NCBI RefSeq assembly: GCF_018390535.1 | Contig: NZ_JAHBBW010000002.1 | Location: 372,001-436,000 of the forward strand | DNA from: Bacteroides propionicigenes | Lineage (GTDB): Bacteria; Bacteroidota; Bacteroidia; Bacteroidales; Bacteroidaceae | Length of the DNA: 64,000 bases | Direction: 5' to 3' | In this document: positions 1 to 8,935 of the stretch, one piece after another | How the letters are laid out: each line of letters begins with the position of its first letter | Position numbering within the stretch: position 1 is the stretch's first letter | Notes under the pieces: generated by a model | Seen by the model: only the letters and a program-made list of their open reading frames with translations | Database searches by the model: none | What the model was told of the DNA's origin: nothing | Made by a program: the position numbers and the translations under genes

Positions 1-2
1 AT

Positions 3-548
3 TTGCGGCATAAGTTTACATTGCCTGATCCCATGTCCGATAGTCTGTGGCGTTTTCTGCGCCTGCGTCCCGGCAATTTCCCTCATGTGCGTTTGGCCCA
101 GCTTGCCTGGCTGTATCATAAAGAACAGTCTTTATTTTCACGCGTCATGGCGGCCGAAGCACCGGAGAGTGTAAAGAAAATATTGTCGGCACAGACCTCA
201 ACTTATTGGGAAGAGCATTTTACATTTAAAAAGTCCTCTCCTCACCAAGAAAAACGGTTGGGAGAGAATGCTTTGAATCTGATTCTCATCAACACCGTCA
301 TTCCTTTTCTTTATGCTTACGGAATGCATAAGGCAGATGAGGAGCTTTGTGATCGTGCCACCCGTTTTCTTGAAGCGTTGAAAGCCGAGAATAATCATGT
401 TACCCGCTTATGGAGCGGTGCAGGGTTGCCCGTCTATACAGCGGCAGATTCACAAGCCTTGCTCCAGCTTCAGAAGGAGTATTGCGACAAGAAAGATTGC
501 CTGCGTTGCCGCTTCGGATATGAGTATTTGCGGAGTAAGCGACAGTAG
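3..548 (+). CDS. DUF2851 family protein, C-terminal part (cut by window edge)
   Basis: The frame is open to the left window edge, so the true start lies outside; 181 residues are visible. Sequence and length match the C-terminal half of DUF2851 proteins, a Bacteroidota family of unknown function. The end carries a small cysteine cluster (C-DKKD-C-LR-C near residues 160-168) that could bind metal. Family assignment is from recall; no function is claimed. Confidence 0.7.
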   Translation: MRHKFTLPDPMSDSLWRFLRLRPGNFPHVRLAQLAWLYHKEQSLFSRVMAAEAPESVKKILSAQTSTYWEEHFTFKKSSPHQEKRLGENALNLILINTVIPFLYAYGMHKADEELCDRATRFLEALKAENNHVTRLWSGAGLPVYTAADSQALLQLQKEYCDKKDCLRCRFGYEYLRSKRQ

Positions 549-593
549 GTATAAATTCCTGTCAGCTTTTCATTGTAAATTCTTGACTTGTTG

Positions 594-601
594 TATATTT
601 G
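594..601 (+). promoter_or_regulatory. Bacteroides-type -7 box TATATTTG
   Basis: TATATTTG matches the Bacteroidota sigma-ABfr consensus TAnnTTTG exactly and lies 29 bases before the DUF4348 start, giving a leader of about 20-25 nt. A TTG-containing stretch lies upstream at roughly the right distance for the -33 element, but it is not a clean TTTG. Confidence 0.6.
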
Positions 602-630
602 CATTCTGAATCGAAATAATTCGTATCTAT

Positions 631-1140
631 ATGAAGGCAATTTACTTTGTTTTTTGTCTGTGTACGGCGCTTATGCTATCGACTTTTAACAGTCTGGCAG
701 CCGGGGAGGATTTCAAGACGTTTCTCCAGAAATTCACGTCCAGTGCTTCATTTCAGTATTCCCGTATCAAATTCCCTTTGAAATCTCCCATTGTCCTGTT
801 GAAAGACGATGGCGAAACGGAGCAAACATTTCCCTTTACCCGCGATAAATGGGCATTGCTGGATAGTGAAACTCTGAAAGAAGGGCGGATTACGGAAGAG
901 GAAGGGGGAGTCTATATTTCCCGCTTTACCCGTAATGAACCGGCGCATAAAGAGTTTGAAGCGGGATACGATGAGTCGGAACCGTCGCTTCGCGTGGTTT
1001 TCGAGTTGGTAGACGGCAAATGGTATGTCACCGATTGTTATAATGATTGGTATAATTTTGATTTACCTATCAGTGAATTGGAGGAGACCGTCCGCACGAT
1101 GCAGGAAGAAAATAAAACTTTCGAAGAACTTCACCCTTAG
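631..1140 (+). CDS. DUF4348 family secreted protein
   Basis: 169 residues with a signal peptide (hydrophobic residues about 4-22, cleavage near LAAG). The mature part resembles DUF4348, a Bacteroidota family without assigned function. It carries its own -7 box (594-601) and is followed by a 180-base gap, so it is probably monocistronic and periplasmic. The link to the neighbouring glycan locus is only positional. Confidence 0.7.
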   Translation: MKAIYFVFCLCTALMLSTFNSLAAGEDFKTFLQKFTSSASFQYSRIKFPLKSPIVLLKDDGETEQTFPFTRDKWALLDSETLKEGRITEEEGGVYISRFTRNEPAHKEFEAGYDESEPSLRVVFELVDGKWYVTDCYNDWYNFDLPISELEETVRTMQEENKTFEELHP

Positions 1141-1321
1141 CTTAGCCGGTTTCTATATTAAAAGAGAATGAATGTGTCAACATGCACATTTTTCATTATT
1201 ATCCTGTCATTCCTTTGTACTCCGTATACTATGACATTTTTAGACCTCTTCTGTACGATTTATGTCTCTTTGTTTCCCGAAAGAGGGCTTTCTTTGTAAA
1301 CGGTATAGTAACCTTAAATGA

Positions 1322-4300
1322 ATGAACATGATGCAATTTAGTAAATGGACAATGGGAGTAGGAGTACTCCTCGGAACTTTGTTACCGGTACATACGGAAG
1401 CTCAAGTAGTAAAAAACGAAAAACTGCTTTCTTTTGAAGACCAACAAATACCGGCGTTTATTTCGGGAACGAAATCCCGTTTGGATATCAGTGAGGAACA
1501 TTATAAAGACGGGCTGCACAGCTTGAGCTGGACTTTTAATCCGGGTGCTGTGTTGTCTATCAAGAAAGACCTGAAGTTCGAGAAGAAAGATTCTACCGGG
1601 AAAGACACATATCTTTCCGCTTTCATTGTATGGGTGTACAATGAAGAGGCACAAGACAAAAAGATAGAATTTGAGTTCTTGAAGGACGGGAAGAAATGCA
1701 CTTCTTTCCCATTCGGAATCAATTTTACCGGTTGGCGTGCGGCATGGGTGTGCTATGAACGTGATATGGAAGGAACACCGGAAGAGGGAATGAATGAAAT
1801 ACGTATCATTGCTCCCGATACTGAAGGCAAGTTATATCTGGACCATATCATACCTGCCAGCAAAGTGGATGCCCGCCAACAGACCGCCGATGTGCAAGTG
1901 CCTTTCGTCAATAAAGGGACTACCAACCACTGGCTTGTCATTTACGAGCATTCTTTGTGGAAGCCGGATATCGCTTTGGCTCCCGTGAGCGATACGCAGA
2001 AACAGGAAATACGGGTCATAGAGAAACGTTTCAGAGATATGCTTTATACGCCTTCCAAATTTACCGATAAAGAGTTGGAGGGTATTCGTAAGAAATTTGA
2101 TTTCTATAAGATTGCCTATAAGGATGGGAAAGTAACCGGTTTACCTATCTTTATGGTTCGTCAGGCAGAGGCTTATGAACGCATGATACCTAATTGGGAC
2201 AAGGATATGTTTACCCGATTGGGTATGGAAATGAGTGAATATTTTAACCTGATGAAGCGTATTGCCATAGCTTACAACAATGCTTTGGATACTGCCGTAA
2301 GGGATGAACTGAAACAGAAGTTTCTTGCTATGTACGACCATATTACCGACCAAGGTGTTGCATATGGCAGTTGCTGGGGAAATATCCACCATTATGGTTA
2401 CAGTATGCGCGGGCTCTTTGTGTCTTATTTCCTGATGAAGGATGTACTGCGTGAGGCCGGTAAGTTGGAGGATGCCGAACGCACACTGAATTGGTACGCC
2501 ATTACAAACGAGGTATATCCCAAACCTACGGAAACGGGTATCGATATAGATACTTTCAATACTAAACTGCAAGGACGTATTGCCAGTATTCTGATAATGG
2601 AGGATACCCCGGAAAAACTGCAATATCTGCGTTCTTTCTCCCGCTGGCTGGACTACGGTTGCCGTCCGGCACCGGGACTGGCGGGCTCTTTCAAGAAAGA
2701 CGGAGCTTGTTTTCATCATCGCAACAATTATCCGGCCTATGCGGTAGGAGGCTTGGACGGGGCTACCAGTATGATTTATTTACTGAGCGGTACTGAGTTC
2801 AAGTTGTCCGAACTGGCACATGAAACGGTAAAGAATGTGTTGCTTACCATGCGTTTCTATTGTAACTTGAAACAATGGTCGCTTTCCATGTCCGGCCGCC
2901 ATCCCAACGGCAAAGGGGAGTTGATACCTATCCAGTATGCCACTATGGCTATTGCTGGTACGCCGGACGGCAAACAGAAATATGATGCTGACATGGCTGC
3001 TGCCTATCTGCGTTTGGTAGCTTATGCCAACACACCGGATGAAGATGCTCCTGATTATCTGCCGAAGGCTTCTACCCGGCAGGAATTGAAAATGAAGGAA
3101 TTGCTTGAAGCACAGGGATTCCGTCCCGAACCCGATCCGCAAGGTAATCTTGCATTAGGCTATGGTTGTATTTCTGTACAACGTAGGGATAATTGGGCGG
3201 CCGTAGTACGTGGACATTCCCGCTATCTGTGGGCTGCCGAACATTATCTTCCAGCCAATTTCTATGGCCGTTATCTGGCGCATGGAAGTATGCAGATATT
3301 AACGGGAAAACCCGATGAAATGGTAACTTTTGCTACGAGCGGCTGGCAGGAGAACGGTTTTGACTGGAACCGTATTCCGGGAGCGACCGGCATTCATCTG
3401 CCTTTTGAACAGTTGCGTGCCAAAGTACTGAATGTGGATGTTTTCTCCGGTATGGAAGAAATGCTTTATTCTGACGAGGCTTTTGCCGGAGGATTGTCTC
3501 AGGCACGCCTGAATGGAAATTTCGGCATGAAACTGCATGAGCACGACAAGTACAACGGTTCGCATCGTGCCCGTAAGTCCTTCCATTTCTTTGATGGCAC
3601 GATAGTGTGTTTGGGTACGGACATTGAAAATACGAATGCGGAATTTCCTACGGAGACCACCGTTTTCCAGTTGGCGGCTGTCACTCCTGAAAACCATAAA
3701 TACTGGGATGCCTACAAAAGTGACGGACGGACTTATATCGACCCGAACGGGGTGGGGTATTATCTTTCCAAAGCCTCTATGGCAAGTGCCAAATATGAAA
3801 AGAATTTCCCGCAGATTACGGTGGGTGAACGCAGTACGAAGCCAACTTCGGGTGATTGGGTTTCTTTGACGCTTCAACATGGCAAGGCTCCGCAAGGCGC
3901 TTCTTACGAATATGCCGTATTGCCCCATACAGATGCCGCTTCCTTAAAATCATTTGCAAAAAAGCCTTCCTATAAGGTTCTTCAACAAGACCGGAATGCC
4001 CATATTGTCCGTTCGCTGACGGATAATCTCACTTCTTATGTATTGTTTGAGACTCCGCAAACGCTTCCTTCGGACGGTTTGCTGCAAAAGGCGGATACTT
4101 CCTGTCTGGTAATGATTCGTGACAATAAAGATAAACTGTTACTGACCGTTTCCCAACCGGACTTGGCTTTATATCGCGGTCCGAGTGATGAGGCTTTTGA
4201 TAAAGACGGTAAACGGATTGAGCGGAGTATCTACTCCCGTCCGTGGATTGATAATGATAGTGGGGAAATTCCCGTAACCGTTACATTGAAAGGCTTGTGG

Positions 4301-4414
4301 AAAGTTGCGGAAACACCTTACTGCAAACTTATTTCAGCCGATAAAAAGCAAACGGTACTCCGTTTTACGTGCAAGGATGCTGCAAGCTTCGATGTAGAGT
4401 TATTACGTAAATAA
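1322..4414 (+). CDS. Chondroitin sulfate ABC lyase-like polysaccharide lyase (PL8)
   Basis: 1030 residues with a signal peptide (residues 1-27, ending HTEAQ). An N-terminal galactose-binding-like lyase domain (about 30-220) is followed by an alpha/alpha-toroid catalytic domain and C-terminal beta-sandwiches, the PL8 chondroitinase ABC layout and length. In the stretch HHRNNYPAY, His466 and Tyr473 have the H-x6-Y spacing of the catalytic pair of Proteus chondroitinase ABC I; Arg526 in SGRHP matches its active-site Arg. Expected reaction: beta-elimination of chondroitin/dermatan sulfate or hyaluronan to unsaturated disaccharides in the periplasm or at the surface. A sulfatase follows after 22 bases, probably one operon. 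The first three Met codons are all possible starts; the signal peptide tolerates each. Exact glycan preference cannot be read from sequence. Confidence 0.85.
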   Translation: MNMMQFSKWTMGVGVLLGTLLPVHTEAQVVKNEKLLSFEDQQIPAFISGTKSRLDISEEHYKDGLHSLSWTFNPGAVLSIKKDLKFEKKDSTGKDTYLSAFIVWVYNEEAQDKKIEFEFLKDGKKCTSFPFGINFTGWRAAWVCYERDMEGTPEEGMNEIRIIAPDTEGKLYLDHIIPASKVDARQQTADVQVPFVNKGTTNHWLVIYEHSLWKPDIALAPVSDTQKQEIRVIEKRFRDMLYTPSKFTDKELEGIRKKFDFYKIAYKDGKVTGLPIFMVRQAEAYERMIPNWDKDMFTRLGMEMSEYFNLMKRIAIAYNNALDTAVRDELKQKFLAMYDHITDQGVAYGSCWGNIHHYGYSMRGLFVSYFLMKDVLREAGKLEDAERTLNWYAITNEVYPKPTETGIDIDTFNTKLQGRIASILIMEDTPEKLQYLRSFSRWLDYGCRPAPGLAGSFKKDGACFHHRNNYPAYAVGGLDGATSMIYLLSGTEFKLSELAHETVKNVLLTMRFYCNLKQWSLSMSGRHPNGKGELIPIQYATMAIAGTPDGKQKYDADMAAAYLRLVAYANTPDEDAPDYLPKASTRQELKMKELLEAQGFRPEPDPQGNLALGYGCISVQRRDNWAAVVRGHSRYLWAAEHYLPANFYGRYLAHGSMQILTGKPDEMVTFATSGWQENGFDWNRIPGATGIHLPFEQLRAKVLNVDVFSGMEEMLYSDEAFAGGLSQARLNGNFGMKLHEHDKYNGSHRARKSFHFFDGTIVCLGTDIENTNAEFPTETTVFQLAAVTPENHKYWDAYKSDGRTYIDPNGVGYYLSKASMASAKYEKNFPQITVGERSTKPTSGDWVSLTLQHGKAPQGASYEYAVLPHTDAASLKSFAKKPSYKVLQQDRNAHIVRSLTDNLTSYVLFETPQTLPSDGLLQKADTSCLVMIRDNKDKLLLTVSQPDLALYRGPSDEAFDKDGKRIERSIYSRPWIDNDSGEIPVTVTLKGLWKVAETPYCKLISADKKQTVLRFTCKDAASFDVELLRK

Positions 4415-4436
4415 ACTTCAATCAAATCTCTTTGTT

Positions 4437-5795
4437 ATGGTAGAGCTAAAAAATATCATGTTGTGTGCCACTGCCTTTACTCCTTCCTTGCTGGGAGCGA
4501 AGGACTTGCCGAATATTATTTATATTGTAACCGACCAACAAACAGCTTCCGCCATGAGCTGTATGGGGAATGCGGATTTGCATACCCCGAATATGGATCG
4601 CTTGGCACAGGCGGGAATCTTGTTTAGAAATGCTTATTGCTCCGCTCCGTTAAGCGGTCCTTCCAGGGCATCCATGTTTACGGGATATACTTCTCACGAA
4701 ATCGGACTTTCCCGAAACAATGTGCCTATGGCCGATTCTTTGCGTACCGCCAGTTTGGGTTGGTTGATGCAGCGTGCCGGTTATGAGTGCGCTTATGCCG
4801 GAAAATGGCATGTGCATACCCCTTCCATGCCTGATAAAGAGTTCGGCTTCTCTACTATTTATCCGCATAATGATAACGGACTGGCTGAGGCTTCCGTCTC
4901 TTTTCTTGAGCGGAAGCATTCCAAGCCTTTCTTTCTTGTGGTGGGTTTTGACAATCCTCACAACATTTGTGAGTATGCACGCAGCCAGAATCTTCCGTTC
5001 GGTAATTTGCCCGAACTTCCTCAGGATGAATGGCCCGGTTTGCCTTTGAATTTTGCTCGCAATCCTTATGATGCCGATGTAATCGACTATGAGCAAACGT
5101 TGAATTATTCCGCTTATCCTACCCGTCATTATTCTCCCGATGATTGGCGGCGTTATCGCAGCCTTTATTTTCGGTTGGTTGAAAAAGTAGATGCCGAGAT
5201 TGGTAAAGTTATTGATGTCATTGACAGAAAGGATTTGTGGAAAAATACAGTGGTTATTTTTACGAGTGATCATGGTGACGGTGTAGGAGCGCATCATTGG
5301 AATCAGAAGTCGGCTCTATACGAAGAAGTTGTGAATGTTCCTCTGATAGTTACTCTTCCCGGCAAGAAGAATGCCGGTAAAGAAATGCCCCAACTTATTA
5401 ATGAAGGCGTTGATTTCTTTGCTTCTGTATGCGATTGGGCGGGAGTTTCTCTTCCCGAAGGTCTGCATGGCGTCTCTTTCAAATCCTTAGTGGAAAATGC
5501 CGACTCCCAACAGGTACATCAACCTTATGTTGTTACTGAAACCACATTTGATAAAGGAATTGCCCGTGGTTGGGCTTTGCGTACTTCACGTTATAAATAT
5601 GTGTTGTATGACAAAGGACTTTATCGTGAGCAACTGTATGATATGGTGAATGATCGTGGGGAAATGCGGAATTTAGCCATAGAGAAGAAGTATCAGAATA
5701 TTCTCTTACAACATCGTACTTATCTGAATGAGTGGATGAAACTGCACCATGTAAGTCAGATACGCCCTGAAGTACATTTGATTCCGGATATGTAA
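4437..5795 (+). CDS. S1-family sulfatase, serine-type
   Basis: 452 residues, alkaline-phosphatase-like sulfatase fold. The formylglycine motif is S73-G-P-S-R, so a serine is matured to formylglycine, which needs an anSME-type radical SAM enzyme elsewhere in the genome. Metal ligands are visible near the N-terminus (TDQQ, about 32-35) and in TSDHGDG (about 280). A short hydrophobic N-terminus ending LLGA suggests export. Position directly behind the PL8 lyase implies action on chondroitin/dermatan or related sulfated disaccharides. The sulfate position (2-O, 4-O, 6-O or other) is not resolved; it differs clearly from the other two sulfatases in this window. Confidence 0.8.
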   Translation: MVELKNIMLCATAFTPSLLGAKDLPNIIYIVTDQQTASAMSCMGNADLHTPNMDRLAQAGILFRNAYCSAPLSGPSRASMFTGYTSHEIGLSRNNVPMADSLRTASLGWLMQRAGYECAYAGKWHVHTPSMPDKEFGFSTIYPHNDNGLAEASVSFLERKHSKPFFLVVGFDNPHNICEYARSQNLPFGNLPELPQDEWPGLPLNFARNPYDADVIDYEQTLNYSAYPTRHYSPDDWRRYRSLYFRLVEKVDAEIGKVIDVIDRKDLWKNTVVIFTSDHGDGVGAHHWNQKSALYEEVVNVPLIVTLPGKKNAGKEMPQLINEGVDFFASVCDWAGVSLPEGLHGVSFKSLVENADSQQVHQPYVVTETTFDKGIARGWALRTSRYKYVLYDKGLYREQLYDMVNDRGEMRNLAIEKKYQNILLQHRTYLNEWMKLHHVSQIRPEVHLIPDM

Positions 5796-5842
5796 AGGGG
5801 GCAGTAAAAACTTAGTGGGGATGTTGTTTAATGTAAGAATAA

Positions 5843-6144
5843 AATTTGCACTTGTACCCCTTCCACCCTTCCGAACCCTCCTGTTTATACAGGGTAGCGG
5901 GTGGAACCCCATATCACAGACTGCACATCCCGGTAATTCCAATGGCACATCCCAGCTTCCCAAACCTCACACTTCAGCTCCCGTAACCACGAACATTTGT
6001 CTTGCAAACCACAGGCATTTGAGGAGCTGAAGTGTGAGGTTTGGGAAGCTGAGATGTGTCATTGGGGGAGAAAAAGCGGGTTCCACCCGCTACCCTGTAT
6101 AAACAGGAGGGTTCGGAAGGGTGGAAGGGGTACAAGTACAAATT
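5843..6144. repeat. 302-bp near-perfect palindrome (MITE-like or structural element)
   Basis: Outer arms 5843-5909 and 6078-6144 (67 bp each) are inverted copies with one mismatch. Inner arms 5941-5981 and 6023-6063 (41 bp) are inverted copies with two mismatches. Asymmetric internal loops (31 and 14 nt) separate the two stems and the terminal loop is 41 nt. It sits between the stop of the + strand sulfatase and the convergent dus gene. The open frames in it (ending in similar peptides on both strands) are by-products of the symmetry. No transposase is present, so a non-autonomous mobile element is one reading and a strong bidirectional terminator another. Confidence 0.9.
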
Positions 6145-6164
6145 GGAATCCAAGAATATTCCCT

Positions 6165-6228
6165 GTTTTGATGTATATCATAATCCGCTTTGACGTATAT
6201 CAAAATGAATCAGGATATACATCAAAAC
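6165..6228. repeat. Three-copy inverted/direct repeat with core TTTGAYGTATATC
   Basis: A perfect 15-bp inverted pair (6165-6179 GTTTTGATGTATATC and its complement at 6214-6228) brackets a third, near-identical copy in direct orientation (about 6189-6203). It lies 20 bases beyond the long palindrome and about 85 bases past the dus stop codon. It could be a protein-binding array or part of the same element. Confidence 0.75.
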
Positions 6229-6313
6229 GGGTCTTTGCAGACTGAATACTTCTTGCACAAGTAGCGATAGGTGTCTTTTAGAATTTATCCTTTCTTATTT
6301 GAATGAAAGAGGT

Positions 6314-7267
6314 TTATTTGAGTGAAGAGAGCAGCTCATTTACCGCTATTCGATAGTTGGCAAGTTTACTGGTTTTGTGTATCGCTTTTTTTGCCTTGCG
6401 GTTGCCGTCGGGCAATAAGTATTCCCAAAAACTTTTCATTTTCATCAGCAACTGCATTTCTCCGCCTTGCAACTGTTCTTCATAGCTATTATATACTTCT
6501 GTATGCAATTGACTTACTTTTTCTGCCATTTCATCGGGAGATAGCTGTCTTCCTTGTTGATATTCCCATGCCAGGGCAGGGTTGGCGAGCAGCCCACGCC
6601 CTATGACAAGTCCTGCCAGTTTCGGAAAGCGCTCTGTAATGACCTGTATATCTTCTGTTGTACGCAAATCTCCATTGTATAGCAAGGGTTTGTTACATCC
6701 GTTATAAAACGCTTCAAATCCGTTTAAATCCACCTCTCCTTTATACTGTTGTTTTCCTAAACGCGGATGTAGGATTATGTGTGTGAAAGGAAGTGAGTTC
6801 AGCAGAGGTAAAAGTGCAAGGCATTCATCCGCATTTTCCCAACCCAATCTGAGCTTGACGGAAAAATGGATCTGAGGATATTTTCCGGTTGCGGCAGTCA
6901 GCAATTCTTTAATTTCATCGGGATATGGTAATATCCCTGCGCCATTATGCCGCTTGGCCAACATTGGGAAAGGACATCCTAAATTGATATCTACATGCTG
7001 GTAATTATTTTCGATGAAAAGGGACATTATTTGTTCCAGTTTCTCCGGCTGCGGTGCAATCAATTGAGGAATTAAATATACTCCCTTATTATTTTCCGGA
7101 GCTATATCACGTACATCTTTACGACGGATTTCGCCATGCTCTACACGTACGAAAGGGGAGTAATAGGTGTCAATACCGCCAAAAATGCGGGTATGTGCTC
7201 GTCGGTAGGCTGCATCTGTGTAGCCTTGAAGCGGGGCAAAATGGATAGGTAGTAAATTATCATTCAT
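6314..7267 (-). CDS. tRNA-dihydrouridine synthase (Dus family)
   Basis: 317 residues from the chosen start (MNDNLLPIHFAPLQGYTD). FMN-dependent TIM-barrel family that reduces uridine in tRNA D-loops. Visible signatures: substrate/FMN-loop APLQGYTD, the NLGCP stretch with the catalytic Cys (INLGCPFPM), and LRLG / ILHPR strands. A start six codons earlier exists at 7285, but the -7 box TATCTTTG (7273-7280) lies downstream of it, so 7267 is preferred and the mRNA would be almost leaderless. Which uridine position is modified is not predictable here. Confidence 0.85.
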   Translation of the reverse strand: MNDNLLPIHFAPLQGYTDAAYRRAHTRIFGGIDTYYSPFVRVEHGEIRRKDVRDIAPENNKGVYLIPQLIAPQPEKLEQIMSLFIENNYQHVDINLGCPFPMLAKRHNGAGILPYPDEIKELLTAATGKYPQIHFSVKLRLGWENADECLALLPLLNSLPFTHIILHPRLGKQQYKGEVDLNGFEAFYNGCNKPLLYNGDLRTTEDIQVITERFPKLAGLVIGRGLLANPALAWEYQQGRQLSPDEMAEKVSQLHTEVYNSYEEQLQGGEMQLLMKMKSFWEYLLPDGNRKAKKAIHKTSKLANYRIAVNELLSSLK

Positions 7268-7272
7268 GTGTG

Positions 7273-7280
7273 CAAAGATA
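7273..7280 (-). promoter_or_regulatory. -7 box TATCTTTG for dus
   Basis: Exact TAnnTTTG match on the - strand ending five bases before the dus ATG. It decides the start codon and predicts a leader of only a few bases. Confidence 0.55.
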
Positions 7281-7303
7281 AGCATTTAACTTCTCCGGCA
7301 TAA

Positions 7304-7338
7304 AAAAGAAGAGGAAAGAATCTCACGATTCTTCCCTC
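7304..7338 (-). terminator. Rho-independent terminator of the susC-susD operon
   Basis: A 12-bp stem (7311-7322 with 7327-7338, one mismatch) and a 4-base loop, followed in the - direction by a T-rich run (TTCTTTTTT). It lies 74 bases past the susD stop. Confidence 0.75.
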
Positions 7339-7411
7339 CCTGCATGTTAAATTGATTAAGATCTGTTGATTATTGATAATAAATATGTAAGGTTAGAAGT
7401 TTTGTGTTACA

Positions 7412-8914
7412 TTAATATCCAGCGTTATTAGTCCATCCGGCCATTTCTACTTCGGTCATTGGTATAGGAAGATAGTAATGTCCGTTAGCTTTATAAACAG
7501 AGTTGTTATATATGTCAGGACGAAGTTCTGCTGCTTTCTCACGGCGAATGATATCAAACCAGCGCTTACCCTCTACATATAATTCCCAACCGCGTTCGGC
7601 AAATACAGCTTTATCAAATTCTTGCGGATTGGTGGTATTGGTAACACGGTCAGCAGGAACGTGAGCCCGGAGTTGTACGTTTTTAAGACATTCTTTGGCA
7701 AGGTCATTTACGGTATTGGTTGCAAGTGTAGAAGCTTCTGCATACATTAGCAATACATCTGCGTAACGATATACAGTTGTTAATCCGTTAGACAACTGGC
7801 TGATGGTTCCATTTTTAAGGATTTCATCATAGTCTCTGAATTTTTTAATTAATGGTAACTTGTTAGCGCTTTGTTGCCAAGTAATTAATTTGGTTTGTGC
7901 TTTGTCTGTATACCATTCCGTTTCAAATGTACATGCTTTACGGTCATCATCAGGGTACGCAGCCATAAAATCGGCACTGGCAAAGTAGTCACCCCATCCT
8001 GCAGGATAGTAATCAGAAGGGAAGAATGATTTCCCATATTGGCTGGGATTAACACCTACTTTATTGTGTATGGCGAACATATGTTCGTTTGCTTCAGTTT
8101 TTTTAGCTTCTTTCCAAAGATCGGCGTAGTTATCCGTTAATTTTAATTTGGAATGTTCTATGATATCCTGTGCTACTGTAGCGGCTTTAGCATAGTATTC
8201 TGTCCCTTTATGTAAAGGCCAGCCTGCCATTGTCATATATACATCTGTCAGCAGGGCTTTTGCAGCCCATTGCGAGGGGGTGTCACTTGAACCTGTGCGA
8301 CTTGTTGTAGGGAGATCCCGGCAAGCAATCTCTAAATCAGGAAGGATAACTTCTTCATAAATTTGGGCGACAGGTATACGTGGAGTTGTGGAATTGATTG
8401 ATTCTTCCGTATTAGTAACTTTGGGTACGTCACCAAAAATCCGCACGAGGTAGAAATAAGATAATGCACGCATAAAATTGGCTTCAGCTACAACCGCTTT
8501 ATATTTGGGAGCATCGTCTCCACTCGGAATGGGGGTTCCGTTAATAATCTTATTGGCTCCGTTGATAACTTTCCAGAAGTTTTGCCATAAAGCAGTAATG
8601 TCTTTTACTACAGTACCAGCTCCCGGATTCATATTATACAGAGGAATCATGTCGTTATTAGGTTTTGCTATTTGAGGCACAACATCACCTGCAGCTGTAT
8701 TATAGCGAATCAGACGACAGCTAAAACCATAGTTCTCAGACCAAAGATTATTGTATAAACCGGTAACGCTTTTGGATACGGTTGCCAGATTTTGAGGATA
8801 CTGTATATATTCTTCCTCTGTGAGGAAAGATTGCGGATCTTGGGTTAAATCTACGCAAGAAGTTGTTAAGAGCAAGCAACTTGCAGATAAAAAAGTGAAT
8901 ATATTCTTTTTCAT
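7412..8914 (-). CDS. SusD/RagB-like glycan-binding outer-membrane lipoprotein
   Basis: 500 residues with a lipoprotein signal peptide (lipobox TTSC, Cys about residue 20). It has the TPR-rich SusD fold, including the typical C-terminal block ERGWELYVEGKRWFDIIRR (about 438-456). It caps the SusC channel at the cell surface and binds oligosaccharide. The gene follows susC by 21 bases and ends at a terminator, so the pair is one transcript. The HTCS and sulfatase next door place it in a chondroitin/hyaluronan-type locus, in the same order as the B. thetaiotaomicron BT_3331-BT_3334 group (recalled, not aligned). Confidence 0.92.
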   Translation of the reverse strand: MKKNIFTFLSASCLLLTTSCVDLTQDPQSFLTEEEYIQYPQNLATVSKSVTGLYNNLWSENYGFSCRLIRYNTAAGDVVPQIAKPNNDMIPLYNMNPGAGTVVKDITALWQNFWKVINGANKIINGTPIPSGDDAPKYKAVVAEANFMRALSYFYLVRIFGDVPKVTNTEESINSTTPRIPVAQIYEEVILPDLEIACRDLPTTSRTGSSDTPSQWAAKALLTDVYMTMAGWPLHKGTEYYAKAATVAQDIIEHSKLKLTDNYADLWKEAKKTEANEHMFAIHNKVGVNPSQYGKSFFPSDYYPAGWGDYFASADFMAAYPDDDRKACTFETEWYTDKAQTKLITWQQSANKLPLIKKFRDYDEILKNGTISQLSNGLTTVYRYADVLLMYAEASTLATNTVNDLAKECLKNVQLRAHVPADRVTNTTNPQEFDKAVFAERGWELYVEGKRWFDIIRREKAAELRPDIYNNSVYKANGHYYLPIPMTEVEMAGWTNNAGY

Positions 8915-8935
8915 ATAAATATCAGTTTAATAGGT

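Noticed and set aside
1201..1321. Promoter box for the PL8 lyase gene
   Set aside because: Several TTTG words occur but no full TAnnTTTG match.
5706..6245. Open frames inside the long palindrome (about 70-85 codons, both strands)
   Set aside because: They mirror each other because the DNA is palindromic, lack family similarity, and run into the ends of real genes.
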